Source of the DNA: an uncultured Pelagibacteraceae bacterium
Lineage (GTDB): Bacteria; Pseudomonadota; Alphaproteobacteria; Pelagibacterales; Pelagibacteraceae
DNA length: 64,000 bases
Reading direction: 5' to 3'
Assembly: GCA_902620525.1 (NCBI GenBank)
Contig: CACNIK010000001.1
Coordinates: 229,501 to 293,500, forward strand
Both the position numbers and the translations under genes were made by a program. Below are positions 41,814 to 54,492 of the stretch, in pieces. The notes below the pieces were generated by a model. It worked only from the letters and a program-made list of their open reading frames with translations. It did no database searches and was not told the DNA's origin. Within the stretch, counting starts at the first letter, position 1. The number at the start of each line of letters is the position of its first letter.

Positions 41814-42800
41814 ATGAAATTCTTAGATCAAGCAAAAATTAATTTAAAAGCCGGAAATGGTGGCTCAGGATCGGCAAGTTTTAGACGAGAAAAATTTGTT
41901 GAGTTTGGTGGGCCTGACGGTGGAGATGGTGGTGATGGAGGTTCAATTTTATTTGAGTCTGAAAGAAATTTAAATACGCTTATTGATTATAGGTATTCGC
42001 AACATTTTAAAGCTGAAAATGGAAAACCTGGTAGTAAAAAAAATAAAACTGGGGCAAATGGAAAAGATTTAATTTTAAAAGTTCCTATTGGAACTCAAAT
42101 TTATGAGGAAGATAACAATACAATAATCTATGATTTTAAAAAAAATAAGGAAAAATACCTAGTAGCTTCAGGAGGAAAAGGTGGGCTTGGAAATGTTAGA
42201 TTTAAAAGTTCAACAAATAGAGCACCAAGAAAAAAAACTAATGGAAAAAATGGTGAAGAGTTTTGGATTTGGCTACAACTAAAAATAATTGCAGATGTTG
42301 GGATAATAGGTTTGCCAAATGCAGGCAAGTCAAGTTTACTTGCTTCATTAACAAGGGCAAAACCTAAAATTGCGAATTATCCATTTACTACAATTAATCC
42401 GAATTTAGGAGTTGCGTATTATAATAATAAAGAAGTTACATTAGCAGATATTCCTGGATTAGTTGAAGGAGCTCACAAAGGTATTGGCTTGGGTGATAAA
42501 TTTTTAAGACATATAGAAAGATGCAAAATATTACTGCATTTAATTGATATTTCTGAAAATAATTTAGCTGAGAATTATCTTAAGATTAGGTCTGAGCTTA
42601 AAAGTTATGACCCATCAATATCGAAAAAAAAAGAAATTATTTTCTTAAACAAGTCGGACCTTGTAGGAAAAAAAACCCTTAAAGAAAAACTTGATCTTTT
42701 TAGTAGTAAAATTAAAAAAAAATATAAAATTATTTCAGTATTTAAAAAGAATGATATACAAACTATAAAGAAGGTGCTTGTTACAAGTATTAACAAATAA
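41814..42800 (+). CDS. obgE: GTPase ObgE/CgtA
   Basis: Conserved GTPase for large-subunit ribosome assembly. The glycine-rich Obg domain fills the first 155 residues (GGPDGGDGGDGGSI). The G1 motif GLPNAGKSS is at about 166-174, DIPGLVEGAHKG is G3 and LNKSDLV is G4. At 328 residues it lacks the optional C-terminal domain. rplU-rpmA-obgE is a widely conserved order. Confidence 0.96.
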   Translation: MKFLDQAKINLKAGNGGSGSASFRREKFVEFGGPDGGDGGDGGSILFESERNLNTLIDYRYSQHFKAENGKPGSKKNKTGANGKDLILKVPIGTQIYEEDNNTIIYDFKKNKEKYLVASGGKGGLGNVRFKSSTNRAPRKKTNGKNGEEFWIWLQLKIIADVGIIGLPNAGKSSLLASLTRAKPKIANYPFTTINPNLGVAYYNNKEVTLADIPGLVEGAHKGIGLGDKFLRHIERCKILLHLIDISENNLAENYLKIRSELKSYDPSISKKKEIIFLNKSDLVGKKTLKEKLDLFSSKIKKKYKIISVFKKNDIQTIKKVLVTSINK

Positions 42801-42835
42801 ATTAAATGATGGTTACAAAGTAAAATAAAAGTGGA

Positions 42836-43927
42836 ATGTTAATAGATAATTCAAAAAAAATAGTAATTAAACTGGGCTCTACTACCGTAATAGACAAAAA
42901 GGGAAACTTCAAAAAAACTTGGGTAAACAGTTTAATAAAAGACATAAAGAAGTACGGAAAAAATAGAGAAATTGTAATCGTAACTTCTGGTGCTATTGCT
43001 ATTGGGCAAAAATATTTAAAAATTAAACAAAAAAAAATAAAACTAGAGATGAGTCAGGCAATAGCATCTATTGGTCAAATACATCTAGCTGAAGAATTTC
43101 AAAAAATATTTAAAAAAAATAACTTTAGAGTAGGACAAATTTTAATTTCTCCAGATGACACAGAACAAAGAAAAAGAGCTTTAAATGTTAAAAGAACGTT
43201 TGACAATTTATTTAAGTTGAAAGCTATACCAATAGTTAATGAAAATGATACTACTGCTACCTCGGAAATTAAATATGGTGATAATGATAGATTAGCAGCT
43301 AGAGTAGCACAAATAATAGGTGCTGATACACTAATAATTTTTTCAGATGTTGATGGTCTTTATGACAAAGGTAACAAAAGAAAAATAATTAAGGAAGTTA
43401 AAAATTTAAACAGTAATATCTTTAAATTGGCTGATGCTAAAATTACAAGTTACGGTTCTGGAGGTATGATTACAAAACTTGAAGCTGCAAGTATTTGCAT
43501 GAATGCTGGTTGTCACATGTTTATAGGTAATGGAAATAGAAAAAATCCGATAAAATATATGGTGGAAAACAAAATTTTCACAAAATTTATACCCAAAATA
43601 TCTACCTTGGCTGCAAGAAAAAAATGGATAGTAAGTTCATTAAGATCACATGGTACAATTTTTATAGATAAAGGCGCTGCTAATGCACTAAAAAGTGGAA
43701 AAAGTTTACTAGCCGCGGGTATAAAAACAATAAGTGGTAAATTTGATAAAGGTGAAAATATTTTGATAGCAGATTTAGATAATAACAAACTTGCTAGAGG
43801 TTTAGCATCTTTTTCCTCAATTGAAATAGGAAAAATTAAAGGTAGACAAAGTAATGAAATAGAAAGAATACTAGGTTATTCTAGTAAAACTGAGGTGGTT
43901 CATAAAGATGATATGGTAAAACTTTAA
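42836..43927 (+). CDS. proB: Glutamate 5-kinase
   Basis: First step of proline synthesis, phosphorylating glutamate. VIKLGSTTVID at the N-terminus, VTSGAIAIG, and FSDVDGLYDKG are kinase motifs. YGSGGMITKLEAA is the acidic-loop signature. The C-terminal 90 residues are a PUA domain (WIVSSLRSHGTIFIDKGA). 363 residues is standard for the PUA form. It precedes proA by 1 base. Confidence 0.95.
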   Translation: MLIDNSKKIVIKLGSTTVIDKKGNFKKTWVNSLIKDIKKYGKNREIVIVTSGAIAIGQKYLKIKQKKIKLEMSQAIASIGQIHLAEEFQKIFKKNNFRVGQILISPDDTEQRKRALNVKRTFDNLFKLKAIPIVNENDTTATSEIKYGDNDRLAARVAQIIGADTLIIFSDVDGLYDKGNKRKIIKEVKNLNSNIFKLADAKITSYGSGGMITKLEAASICMNAGCHMFIGNGNRKNPIKYMVENKIFTKFIPKISTLAARKKWIVSSLRSHGTIFIDKGAANALKSGKSLLAAGIKTISGKFDKGENILIADLDNNKLARGLASFSSIEIGKIKGRQSNEIERILGYSSKTEVVHKDDMVKL

Positions 43928-43928
43928 C

Positions 43929-45170
43929 ATGAAAAATATTTTAATAATTGGACAGAAATCAAAAATTGCATTTGAAAACTTAAAAAAAACAAATCACAAA
44001 AAAATCAACAAAACACTTGATGATTATATAAAACTGATTTCAGTTAACAAAAAAAAAATTATAAGAGAAAATAAGAAAGATGTAAAAAACTTAAAAAGAC
44101 ATAACGTATTAGATAGATTGATTTTAAATGAAAAAAAAATTGATAGTATTATCAATTCTATCAAGGAAATTAAAAAATTTCCAAATCCCGTTGGAAAAAC
44201 ATTGGATAGCTGGATTGGAAAAAACAGGTTGAATATTAAGCGAGTGACTACACCTATTGGGGTCATAGGTATAATTTATGAAAGCAGGCCAAACGTCACT
44301 GCAGATGTTGCTGCGTTATGTCTTAAATCAAGCAATTGTGCAATTTTAAGAGGAGGAAGCGAAGCTTTTTTCTCGAACAAAATTCTTTCAGATTTATTTA
44401 GAAAATCGTTAAAAAAAAATAGAATCAATCAAAATTGTCTTCAATTTATAAAGAAAAAAAATAGAAAAATTGTAGATTTTTTATTATCAAAAATGAGTAA
44501 ATATATAGATGTAATAGTTCCTAGAGGTGGAAAGGGTTTAGTGGCTAAAGTGCAAAAATATTCAAATATCCATGTAATTGGTCATTTAGAAGGTCTTTGC
44601 CATATCTATCTTGATAAAGAAAGCAATCTTAAAAATGCTACTAAAGTTATTCTTAATGCGAAAATGAGAAGAACAAGTATTTGTGGAGCCTTAGAGACTC
44701 TTTTAATTAATGAAAAAATTTTAAAAACCAAAGGTGTAAAAGTTATAAATTCTTTAATCAAAAATGGTTGTGAGGTTGTGGTTGATAAAAAAATTAACAA
44801 GCTTTTTGATAATAGGCTAAAATTGGCAAGAGAATTGGATTGGAAAACAGAATATCTTGAAGCCAAATTATCTATTAAAAGTGTCAAGGACGTTAGAGAG
44901 GCAGTCTCGCACATTTTAAAGTACGGTACAATGCATACAGATTGTATAATTTCCAACAATAGAAATAATACTTCATATTTTCTTAACAACGTTAATAGTG
45001 CAATAGCAATGCATAACGTTTCTACCCAATTTGCTGACGGAGGAGAGTTTGGTTTTGGAGGAGAAATAGGGATCTCAACTAATAAATTGCCACCGAGAGG
45101 ACCTGTGGGTCTTAATCAATTAACTTCCTATAAATACATAGTAAAAGGAAGAAGTGTTACTAGACCATAA
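43929..45170 (+). CDS. proA: Gamma-glutamyl phosphate reductase
   Basis: Second step of proline synthesis, making glutamate-5-semialdehyde. The catalytic cysteine is in RRTSICGALETLL. IGIIYESRPNVTADVAALCLK and LRGGSEAFFSN are family blocks, and EFGFGGEIGISTNKLPPRGP is the C-terminal signature. 413 residues is standard. It lies in the obgE-proB-proA-nadD-rsfS order known from alphaproteobacteria. Confidence 0.96.
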   Translation: MKNILIIGQKSKIAFENLKKTNHKKINKTLDDYIKLISVNKKKIIRENKKDVKNLKRHNVLDRLILNEKKIDSIINSIKEIKKFPNPVGKTLDSWIGKNRLNIKRVTTPIGVIGIIYESRPNVTADVAALCLKSSNCAILRGGSEAFFSNKILSDLFRKSLKKNRINQNCLQFIKKKNRKIVDFLLSKMSKYIDVIVPRGGKGLVAKVQKYSNIHVIGHLEGLCHIYLDKESNLKNATKVILNAKMRRTSICGALETLLINEKILKTKGVKVINSLIKNGCEVVVDKKINKLFDNRLKLARELDWKTEYLEAKLSIKSVKDVREAVSHILKYGTMHTDCIISNNRNNTSYFLNNVNSAIAMHNVSTQFADGGEFGFGGEIGISTNKLPPRGPVGLNQLTSYKYIVKGRSVTRP

Positions 45171-45175
45171 AGTTT

Positions 45176-45718
45176 ATGGCAAAAAATAATTTTGAAAATA
45201 TTGGTATTTTAGGTGGAAGTTTTGATCCTCCTCATAAAGGTCATTTATATATTAGCAAAAAAAGTATAAAACTTTTTAAATTGAAAAAAGTAATTTGGGC
45301 TATTACAAAAAAAAATCCTTTAAAAAAGAGTCCTTTTTTTTCTTTTTCTCAAAGAAAAAAATTATGCCGTAAAATAATAAAAGATCACAAAAAAATTCAA
45401 TTAAACTATTATGAAGATAGGTTAAAATCAAAGACTTCAATATCTTTGATTAAATTTCTAAAAAAACAACATAAAAATAAAATTTTTTTTATAATTGGTT
45501 CAGATAATCTAATTAATTTTCACAAATGGAAAAGTTATAAAAATATATTGAAATTGTGTATTTTAGTTGTTTTTTCTAGGAAAGGATTTGATACAATAGC
45601 ACAAAAATCTGTTATAATGAAAAATCTGAAAGATAAAAATATTAAATTTTTGAAAAATCTGAAGATTGATATATCTTCTACACAATTAAGAAATAAAATT
45701 ATTAATGGAAGTAAATAA
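45176..45718 (+). CDS. nadD: Nicotinate-nucleotide adenylyltransferase
   Basis: Joins nicotinate mononucleotide and ATP in NAD synthesis. The nucleotidyl motif GGSFDPPHKGH is at 13-23. The C-terminal IDISSTQLRNK is the ISSTxxR motif that binds ATP. 180 residues is typical. The ATG is 5 bases after the proA stop. It overlaps rsfS by 14 bases. Confidence 0.94.
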   Translation: MAKNNFENIGILGGSFDPPHKGHLYISKKSIKLFKLKKVIWAITKKNPLKKSPFFSFSQRKKLCRKIIKDHKKIQLNYYEDRLKSKTSISLIKFLKKQHKNKIFFIIGSDNLINFHKWKSYKNILKLCILVVFSRKGFDTIAQKSVIMKNLKDKNIKFLKNLKIDISSTQLRNKIINGSK

Positions 45719-46052
45719 AATTAAAAAATTAATAGAAAATACTTTAAATAAAAATAAAGCGAATAACATAGTTACTATTGATCTAAAGCGTAAATCTTAT
45801 ATCGCAGACTACATGATTGTAGCATCAGGAACTTCCTCTAGACATTTGCAGTCTTTATCGGAAAATCTTTTATTAGAACTAAAAAAATATGGTTTAGATA
45901 ATTGTAAAATAGAGGGATATGAAAGCAATGATTGGAAATTAGTTGATGCTATAGATGTTATAGTTCATTTATTTCACCCTGAAAAAAGAGCTTTTTATGA
46001 TCTTGAAAAAATGTGGTCTGAAGATTTACCAAAAGAAAAGGCTTTAATATGA
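45705..46052 (+). CDS. rsfS: Ribosomal silencing factor RsfS
   Basis: Binds L14 and blocks subunit joining when nutrients are low. DYMIVASGTSSRHLQSL and GLDNCKIEGYESNDWKLVDA match the family, followed by VIVHLFHPEKRAFYDLEKMW. 115 residues is standard. It starts inside nadD and overlaps ctpA by 4 bases. rlmH, often next in this order, is not seen between rsfS and ctpA. Confidence 0.94.
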   Translation: MEVNKIKKLIENTLNKNKANNIVTIDLKRKSYIADYMIVASGTSSRHLQSLSENLLLELKKYGLDNCKIEGYESNDWKLVDAIDVIVHLFHPEKRAFYDLEKMWSEDLPKEKALI

Positions 46053-47188
46053 AATATTTTTTAAAAATAATTTTTATTTTATTTATTTTTTTTAACACGA
46101 AATCTTATTCAAATACAAATTCGGATAAACTTTATAAAAAGATTGATTTATTTGGAGAGGTATTAGAAAAAATTAAACAAGAATATGTTGATGATATAGA
46201 TCAAGCTGATGTGATGGACTCTGCAATTAATGGGGTATTACAATCACTAGATCCGTACTCTGCTTACATGTCTCCAGAATTATTTAAAAGTATGCAAACT
46301 GAGTCAAAAGGTGAATTTGGAGGATTAGGAATCGAAATAGGCATGGAGGCTGGCGTGGTAAAAGTAATCGCTCCTATTGCAGATACTCCAGCAGAAAAAG
46401 CAGGGATTAAAGCTGGAGATTATATTGTAAGAATAAATAAAGAGCAGGTTCAGGGTAAAACATTAATGGAAGCAGTGAAACTAATGAGAGGGCCAGTCGG
46501 TTCAAGTATAGAACTTACAGTCAGAAGAAAAGATGTAAAGAAGTCATTAACTTTTAATATACAAAGACAAATAATTGAAGTGAAGTCAGTAGAGTCGAAG
46601 ATTTTAGGTATTAATAAAAATATTGGATACATAAAATTAAAATCTTTTAATGAAAATAGTGATAAGCAATTTATTAAAAAGATTAGAAATTATGAAAAAC
46701 AAGAATTAATAGGTTACATAATTGATTTGAGAAATAATCCAGGAGGTCTTTTAAATCAAGCTGTTACAATTACAGACTTTTTTTTAGAAGAGGGAGAGAT
46801 AGTATCTACCAAGGGTAGAAGAATTAGTGAAACAAGAAAATTCTTTGCAAGAGCTGGTGACGGAGTTAAAGGAAAGCCCGTAATTGTTTTAATAAATAAT
46901 GGATCAGCATCTGCATCTGAAATTTTTGCTGGAGCTCTAAAAGATCATAAAAGAGCAATAATTCTTGGAGAAAATTCATATGGAAAGGGATCTGTTCAAT
47001 CGATTATTCCTCTAAAAAACGGTGGTGGCATAAGACTTACAATTTCCAAATATTATCTGCCCTCAGGAAAATCAATTTCCGAAGTTGGTGTTTCACCTGA
47101 TATTCTTGTAAAAGAACAAAATCAATTTGAATTTGATACCGATAAAGATAATCAGTTAAATTATGCTATCAAACTTTTTCAATCGTAA
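46049..47188 (+). CDS. ctpA: S41-family carboxy-terminal processing protease
   Basis: Periplasmic serine protease of 379 residues. It has a signal peptide (MKYFLKIIFILFIFFNTKSYS), a PDZ domain (about 85-170, GLGIEIGMEAGVV, IKAGDYIVRINKE) and the S41 domain. The Ser-Lys dyad is in NNGSASASEIFAGAL (about 283-297) and ENSYGKGSVQS (about 310-320). Such proteases trim or remove envelope proteins and peptidoglycan hydrolases. It precedes rppH by 3 bases. Confidence 0.94.
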   Translation: MKYFLKIIFILFIFFNTKSYSNTNSDKLYKKIDLFGEVLEKIKQEYVDDIDQADVMDSAINGVLQSLDPYSAYMSPELFKSMQTESKGEFGGLGIEIGMEAGVVKVIAPIADTPAEKAGIKAGDYIVRINKEQVQGKTLMEAVKLMRGPVGSSIELTVRRKDVKKSLTFNIQRQIIEVKSVESKILGINKNIGYIKLKSFNENSDKQFIKKIRNYEKQELIGYIIDLRNNPGGLLNQAVTITDFFLEEGEIVSTKGRRISETRKFFARAGDGVKGKPVIVLINNGSASASEIFAGALKDHKRAIILGENSYGKGSVQSIIPLKNGGGIRLTISKYYLPSGKSISEVGVSPDILVKEQNQFEFDTDKDNQLNYAIKLFQS

Positions 47189-47191
47189 TAA

Positions 47192-47659
47192 ATGCTAAGT
47201 AAACTACCTATGAGACAAGGTGTTGGTGTAATAGTATTAAATCAAAATAATCAAGTTTTTGTTGCAAAAAGAAAAGATAATCCAGTAGATAAATGGCAAA
47301 TGCCTCAAGGAGGTATAGATTATAATGAAACTCCATTTAACGCGATGAAAAGGGAGCTTGCAGAAGAAACAAGTATAACAAAAATAGAGGTTTTAAAAGA
47401 AATTGAAAGTTGGCTCGAGTATGAGTTGCCTCCGAATTTATTAGGAAAAATTTGGAAAGGCAAATATAGGGGCCAAAAACAAAAATGGTTTATAGTCAAA
47501 TTTGTTGGAAGTGACAGTGAAATTAACTTAAACACAAAACATCCAGAATTTATTGAGTGGAAATGGATAGATTATAATTTATTAACCGACGTGATAGTAG
47601 ACTTCAAAAAAGATGTTTATAAAAAATTAAAGAATGAACTTAAAAAGTTTTTTAATTAA
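47192..47659 (+). CDS. rppH: RNA pyrophosphohydrolase RppH
   Basis: Nudix enzyme that removes 5' pyrophosphate from RNA and so triggers decay. The Nudix box lies around residues 38-60: GGIDYNETPFNAMKRELAEE. The N-terminal RQGVGVIVLNQNNQVFVAKR and WQMPQGG are RppH-specific. 155 residues is standard. It converges on atpC with an 8-base overlap. Confidence 0.94.
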   Translation: MLSKLPMRQGVGVIVLNQNNQVFVAKRKDNPVDKWQMPQGGIDYNETPFNAMKRELAEETSITKIEVLKEIESWLEYELPPNLLGKIWKGKYRGQKQKWFIVKFVGSDSEINLNTKHPEFIEWKWIDYNLLTDVIVDFKKDVYKKLKNELKKFFN

Positions 47660-48032
47660 TTTGTTTTAAAGTTTCTATTTTATAATTAAAAATATATTTT
47701 TGTTTATCTGAAATTTGATTTGAAGATAATGCCTTCTCAGCTTCTCGGATCATACTATTTTTTTGTTCAGTATTTATCATTTTTAAACTTTGTATTGTCG
47801 TCGATAATATTAAAAGATTATTATCTGAAAATTCAACAGTCCCGTCCTCCGTATAAAACTTTTCATTTTTACCAATCTCTATTATCCCCGGTCTTAAAAA
47901 AGTTATAAGGGGTATATGATCTTTTAGAATTGTAACCTGGCCCTCAAAACAAGGTAAAATAGCTTCATCAGAACTTCCTGCAAAAATTCTCTTGTCAGGA
48001 CTTATTATTTCAATTTTAAATTCTTGTGACAT
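47652..48032 (-). CDS. atpC: ATP synthase F1 epsilon subunit
   Basis: 126-residue rotor subunit. FKIEIISPDKRIFAG and LPCFEGQVTILKDHIPLIT are the conserved beta-sandwich blocks; the C-terminal two helices are present (MIREAEKALSSNQIS). It is the last gene of the suc-atp run and lies 5 bases after atpD. Confidence 0.94.
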   Translation of the reverse strand: MSQEFKIEIISPDKRIFAGSSDEAILPCFEGQVTILKDHIPLITFLRPGIIEIGKNEKFYTEDGTVEFSDNNLLILSTTIQSLKMINTEQKNSMIREAEKALSSNQISDKQKYIFNYKIETLKQIN

Positions 48033-48037
48033 TAGAT

Positions 48038-50330
<2,293 letters not shown>

Positions 50331-50331
<1 letters not shown>

Positions 50332-51863
50332 TATTTAGTGTCCTTTTTAATTTGTTCAATTACCTCGATAATTTTATTCTTAATATTATCCTCCAACTTT
50401 CCTGAGGTATTAATATTTTCCAATATTTCTGCGTGATCGTTTCTTACTTTTTCTAATAAATCTGTCTCAAACTTTTTAATTTTATTTAATTCAATATCAT
50501 CTAAATAACCACTTACTCCAGTAAAAATTGAAACAACTTGTTCAGCAACTGTTAAAGGTGAATATTGATTTTGTTTTAACAATTCAGTTAGTTTTGACCC
50601 TCTATTTAAAAGTTTTTGCGTAGAAACATCTAAATCTGACCCAAATTGTGCAAATGCAGCCATTTCTCGATATTGTGCCAGTTCAAGTTTAATTGACCCT
50701 GCAACTTTTTTCATAGCTTTTGTTTGAGCTGCTGATCCTACTCTTGAAACTGAAAGACCAACATTCACCGCGGGTCTAATGCCTTGATTAAATAATTCTG
50801 TTTCTAGAAATATTTGGCCGTCTGTAATTGAGATAACGTTTGTTGGAATATATGCAGAGACATCACCTGCTTGAGTTTCTATTATTGGAAGTGCTGTTAA
50901 AGACCCACCTCCATTTTTTTCGTTAAGTTTTGCTGCTCTTTCTAGAAGTCTGCTGTGTAAATAAAAAACATCTCCTGGGTATGCTTCTCTACCTGGTGGT
51001 CTCCTTAGTAATAATGACATCTGACGGTATGCAACTGCTTGCTTTGAAAGATCGTCATATATTATTAAAGCATGCATTCCATTATCCCTAAAATATTCTC
51101 CAATAGTACAACCTGTGTAAGGAGCTAAAAATTGTAATGGCGCAGAGTCAGATGCAGTTGCTGATACTACTGTTGTATATTTCATTGCTCCCGCGTCCTC
51201 TAAAGTTTTTACAATTTGGGCTACGGTTGATCTTTTTTGACCAATTGCTACATAAACACAATAAAGTTTTTTCTTTTCATCGTTAGATTCATTTATTGCT
51301 TTTTGATTTATAATTGTGTCAACTGCAACTGCCGTCTTGCCAGTTTGTCTATCCCCAATTATAAGTTCCCTTTGACCTCTACCAATTGGTATCAAACTGT
51401 CAATAGCCTTAAGACCAGTTTGCATTGGTTCATTAACTGATTGACGTGGAATAATGCCCGGAGCTTTTACCTCTACTCTTTTTCTAGTAATTTTAGAGGA
51501 CAGATTTCCTTTACCGTCTATTGGAACACCTAGCCCGTCTACCACCCTGCCCAATAATTCTTTCCCAACTGGAACATCGACAATAGAATTTGTCCGTTTA
51601 ACAGTATCACCCTCTTTGATTTGTCTATCATCCCCAAATATAACAATACCTACGTTATCACTCTCTAAATTAAGAGCCATTCCTTTTGAACCATCATTAA
51701 ACTCAACCATTTCTCCTGCTTGAACATTATCCAAACCATAAACTCGAGCTATACCATCTCCGACTGTTAAAACTTTTCCTACTTCAGAAACTTCAGCTTT
51801 TTTGCCGTAATTTTTTATTTGTTCTTTTAATAGTTTTGTTATTTCAGAAGGATTGATTTCCAT
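50331..51863 (-). CDS. atpA: ATP synthase F1 alpha subunit
   Basis: Non-catalytic nucleotide-binding subunit, 510 residues. The P-loop is GDRQTGKT, with [20 protein letters not shown] and [17 protein letters not shown] as signatures. It starts 1 base after atpH. The F0 genes are not in this window, as is usual for alphaproteobacteria, where they form another cluster. Confidence 0.98.
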
Positions 51864-51864
51864 T

Positions 51865-52422
51865 TTAGATTTCCGTCATTGATTGTTTAATTCTTTTAAG
51901 TTTATTGCTTAGAGAAGTATCTATCAATAGACTTCCTACTTGAATTTTTATTCCACTTATAAGGCTTTTATCGGTTTTAAAGGTAAATTCTATTTTTGAT
52001 TTTATAGCTTTCGATATTTCTTGACTAATTTTATATCTTTCATCCTGGGAAAGATCTTTGGAAGAAATAAGTGTTGCATCTATTTTGCCTTTTATTTTTG
52101 ATGAAATTTTAATGAATTTATCTAAAATTTTTTCTAAAAAAAATATCCTTCTTTTATTAATTACTAATTGAAGAAAGTTGCTAAAGTTATCATTTAACTT
52201 CATGATTTTCGATATCTCAGCAAAAACTTGGCTTTGTAACTCAGTTTGATTAGTTGGGTTTTTTAAAAAACTGTTAAAGTCAGGATTGCTTCTACAAATT
52301 TCTTTTATCAACGATATATTTTTTTCTATATCCTCTAATTCTGATTTCTCACTAGCTAGCTCAAATAAAGCTAAAGCGTAACGCTCAGAAGTCTCATTTG
52401 AAAATGTTTTAATTCCACTCAA
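51865..52422 (-). CDS. atpH: ATP synthase F1 delta subunit
   Basis: Peripheral stalk subunit of 185 residues. The N-terminal [13 protein letters not shown] is conserved, as is the C-terminal [22 protein letters not shown]. The sequence is otherwise variable, as is normal for the subunit. It lies 80 bases after priA on the same strand. That gap holds a weak promoter-like TTAATT/TATTAA pair on the minus strand, which I do not list separately. Confidence 0.93.
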   Translation of the reverse strand: MSGIKTFSNETSERYALALFELASEKSELEDIEKNISLIKEICRSNPDFNSFLKNPTNQTELQSQVFAEISKIMKLNDNFSNFLQLVINKRRIFFLEKILDKFIKISSKIKGKIDATLISSKDLSQDERYKISQEISKAIKSKIEFTFKTDKSLISGIKIQVGSLLIDTSLSNKLKRIKQSMTEI

Positions 52423-52502
52423 TTTTAATCCTGTTTAAGAATTATTTAAGAAATAAGTGGTCCTAGCATAGCTTAATAGCCCCTTCAAGATGATAAATTA
52501 AA

Positions 52503-54464
52503 TTATGTGAAATTAATTGGATCAACATCAACTGTGAGTTTAATTTTAGACGATATTTTAAGATTTTCGAAAATTTTGGTCAAAGGTTTTTGGCATATTA
52601 TATTACTTTTTGAACGTATTAATAGCCTTGTCCTAAACATTTTTTTTTTTTTAAAAATTGGTGAGTCAACTGGACCAAGAATTTGAATATTATTTAATTT
52701 TTCAATCTTCCTTTTAATTTCTTGAGCACCCCGTAAGCTATTTTCTTTTTTTATCGATGAAATTATAATAGAGATCAGTCTAAAATAAGGTGGAAGATTA
52801 TTATGCTTTCTTATTTTTAACTCATTAATATAAAAATTTTCTGTTATATTTTCTATGACATTTTTCAAAACTTCATTTTCAGGATTTATAGTTTGATAAA
52901 TAATAATAGAGTCTTTTGAAAACCTTCCAGCTCGTCCACTAAGTTGATTATAGAGTTGAATATTTTTTTCCGTGGATCTTAGATCATAACCTTTTCCAGT
53001 AAAGTCTGCATCAACAACTACAATACAATTTAATTTTGGAAAATTAAAACCTTTTGAAATCATTTGCGTTCCGACCAATATATCAATTTTATCTTCACCT
53101 ATTTCTTTAATTAATTTTTCTGATTGTTTTTTTTTATTAAGATAGTCACTTGAAAATATTTTTATTACTTTTTTAGGAAAAATAGATTTTAATTCTTCAA
53201 AAACTTTTTCAACTCCAGGACCATACATAGAGAATTCACATGATGAAAGTTCATCTTTACATTTTTTTTTAGTTTCGTTTTTGTAGCCACAATGATGACA
53301 AATAATTTTATCTAATATTTTGTGATAAGTTAGATATATAGAACAATTAGGACAAACATGTCTATAACCACATCTTTTGCAAATAAGGAATGGGGCATAT
53401 CCTCTCCTATTAAGAAAGAAAAGTATTTGATTCTTTTTTTCTAGATAAGACTTTACAATTTTTATTGTTTCGTCAGATATAGATTTTTTGTTTAAATTTT
53501 CTAAATTAAGATTTATTATTTTAGTTTTAGGTAAAGGAAAGTTTTCAAATCTGTTTTTTAATTCAGTTTTTGTATATTTTTTTATTTCAATATTTCTATA
53601 GGTCTCTAACGAAGGAATTGAGGTTACTAAATGAATAGGAATATTTTCAATAGAAGCTCTCGATATAGCCATATCTCTCGCGTTGTAAATCACGCTATCT
53701 TCTTGTTTATAGGAGGAGTCGTGCTCTTCATCGACAATGATCAAACCTAATTTTTTAAAAGGTAAAAACAAAGCTGACCTAGCGCCTATAACTATTTTAA
53801 TTTTGTTTTTTGCAACTGAAAGCCAAATATCTTTTTTTTTATTTATACCTATTTTTGAATGCCAAATTGCTGGCTCAAAACCAAAAAATAGTTTAAATCT
53901 ATTTTTAAATTGAGTTGTAAGAAATATTTCTGGAATAAGTATTAATGCTTGCTTATTTTCTTTTATGAGTCTACTAATTCTTTCAAAATATACTAATGTT
54001 TTACCTGAACCAGTAATTCCTTGTAATACTGAAACATGAAATTTATTTCCTAAACTTATAAGTGTTTCTAAAGCTTTTTTCTGTTCATTATTTAAAACAT
54101 ATTTTGTTTTTTTTATTTCAGCTGTTAATATTTGTTTTTTCTTCTTTACGTCAAAATTTTTTAAGTTTCCAAGACACATTTTTAAAATCAAGCCTCTTGG
54201 AACAATATTATAAATAGAAAACCAATTTATAAATTTAATAATCTTTTTGTTAAAACTTAAATTAGAAATTTTTTGTTCGATTTTTTTAAGTTTAAATTTC
54301 TTTTCAGTATGCTTAATTTTATCCCAAACAACACCAATTTCTCTTTTTGTTCCAAAAGGCACTATAACTATGTCCCCCTGATTGAGTTTTTTAATTTTTT
54401 TTGAGTCATTACTGTAGGTAAAAGGGTAATTAAAAACCTTTGGCAATAAGACAGGCACTTCCAT
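52503..54464 (-). CDS. priA: Primosomal protein N' (PriA helicase)
   Basis: Replication-restart helicase, 653 residues (a short form; E. coli has about 730). Walker A is GITGSGKT, Walker B DEEHDSSYKQED. The zinc region has paired cysteines (CKRCGYRHVCPNC, CHHCGY, KKCKDELSSC). GTQMISKGFNFPKL and QLSGRAGR are later helicase motifs. Its placement between lpd and atpH is the local oddity; priA beside the atp genes does occur in alphaproteobacteria. Confidence 0.93.
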   Translation of the reverse strand: MEVPVLLPKVFNYPFTYSNDSKKIKKLNQGDIVIVPFGTKREIGVVWDKIKHTEKKFKLKKIEQKISNLSFNKKIIKFINWFSIYNIVPRGLILKMCLGNLKNFDVKKKKQILTAEIKKTKYVLNNEQKKALETLISLGNKFHVSVLQGITGSGKTLVYFERISRLIKENKQALILIPEIFLTTQFKNRFKLFFGFEPAIWHSKIGINKKKDIWLSVAKNKIKIVIGARSALFLPFKKLGLIIVDEEHDSSYKQEDSVIYNARDMAISRASIENIPIHLVTSIPSLETYRNIEIKKYTKTELKNRFENFPLPKTKIINLNLENLNKKSISDETIKIVKSYLEKKNQILFFLNRRGYAPFLICKRCGYRHVCPNCSIYLTYHKILDKIICHHCGYKNETKKKCKDELSSCEFSMYGPGVEKVFEELKSIFPKKVIKIFSSDYLNKKKQSEKLIKEIGEDKIDILVGTQMISKGFNFPKLNCIVVVDADFTGKGYDLRSTEKNIQLYNQLSGRAGRFSKDSIIIYQTINPENEVLKNVIENITENFYINELKIRKHNNLPPYFRLISIIISSIKKENSLRGAQEIKRKIEKLNNIQILGPVDSPIFKKKKMFRTRLLIRSKSNIICQKPLTKIFENLKISSKIKLTVDVDPINFT

Positions 54465-54492
54465 AAATGAATTTTATTTTATTTTATAATAA

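Noticed and set aside
44606-44989. 127-residue minus-strand frame
   Set aside because: Antisense to proA; leucine/serine-rich shadow with no domain.
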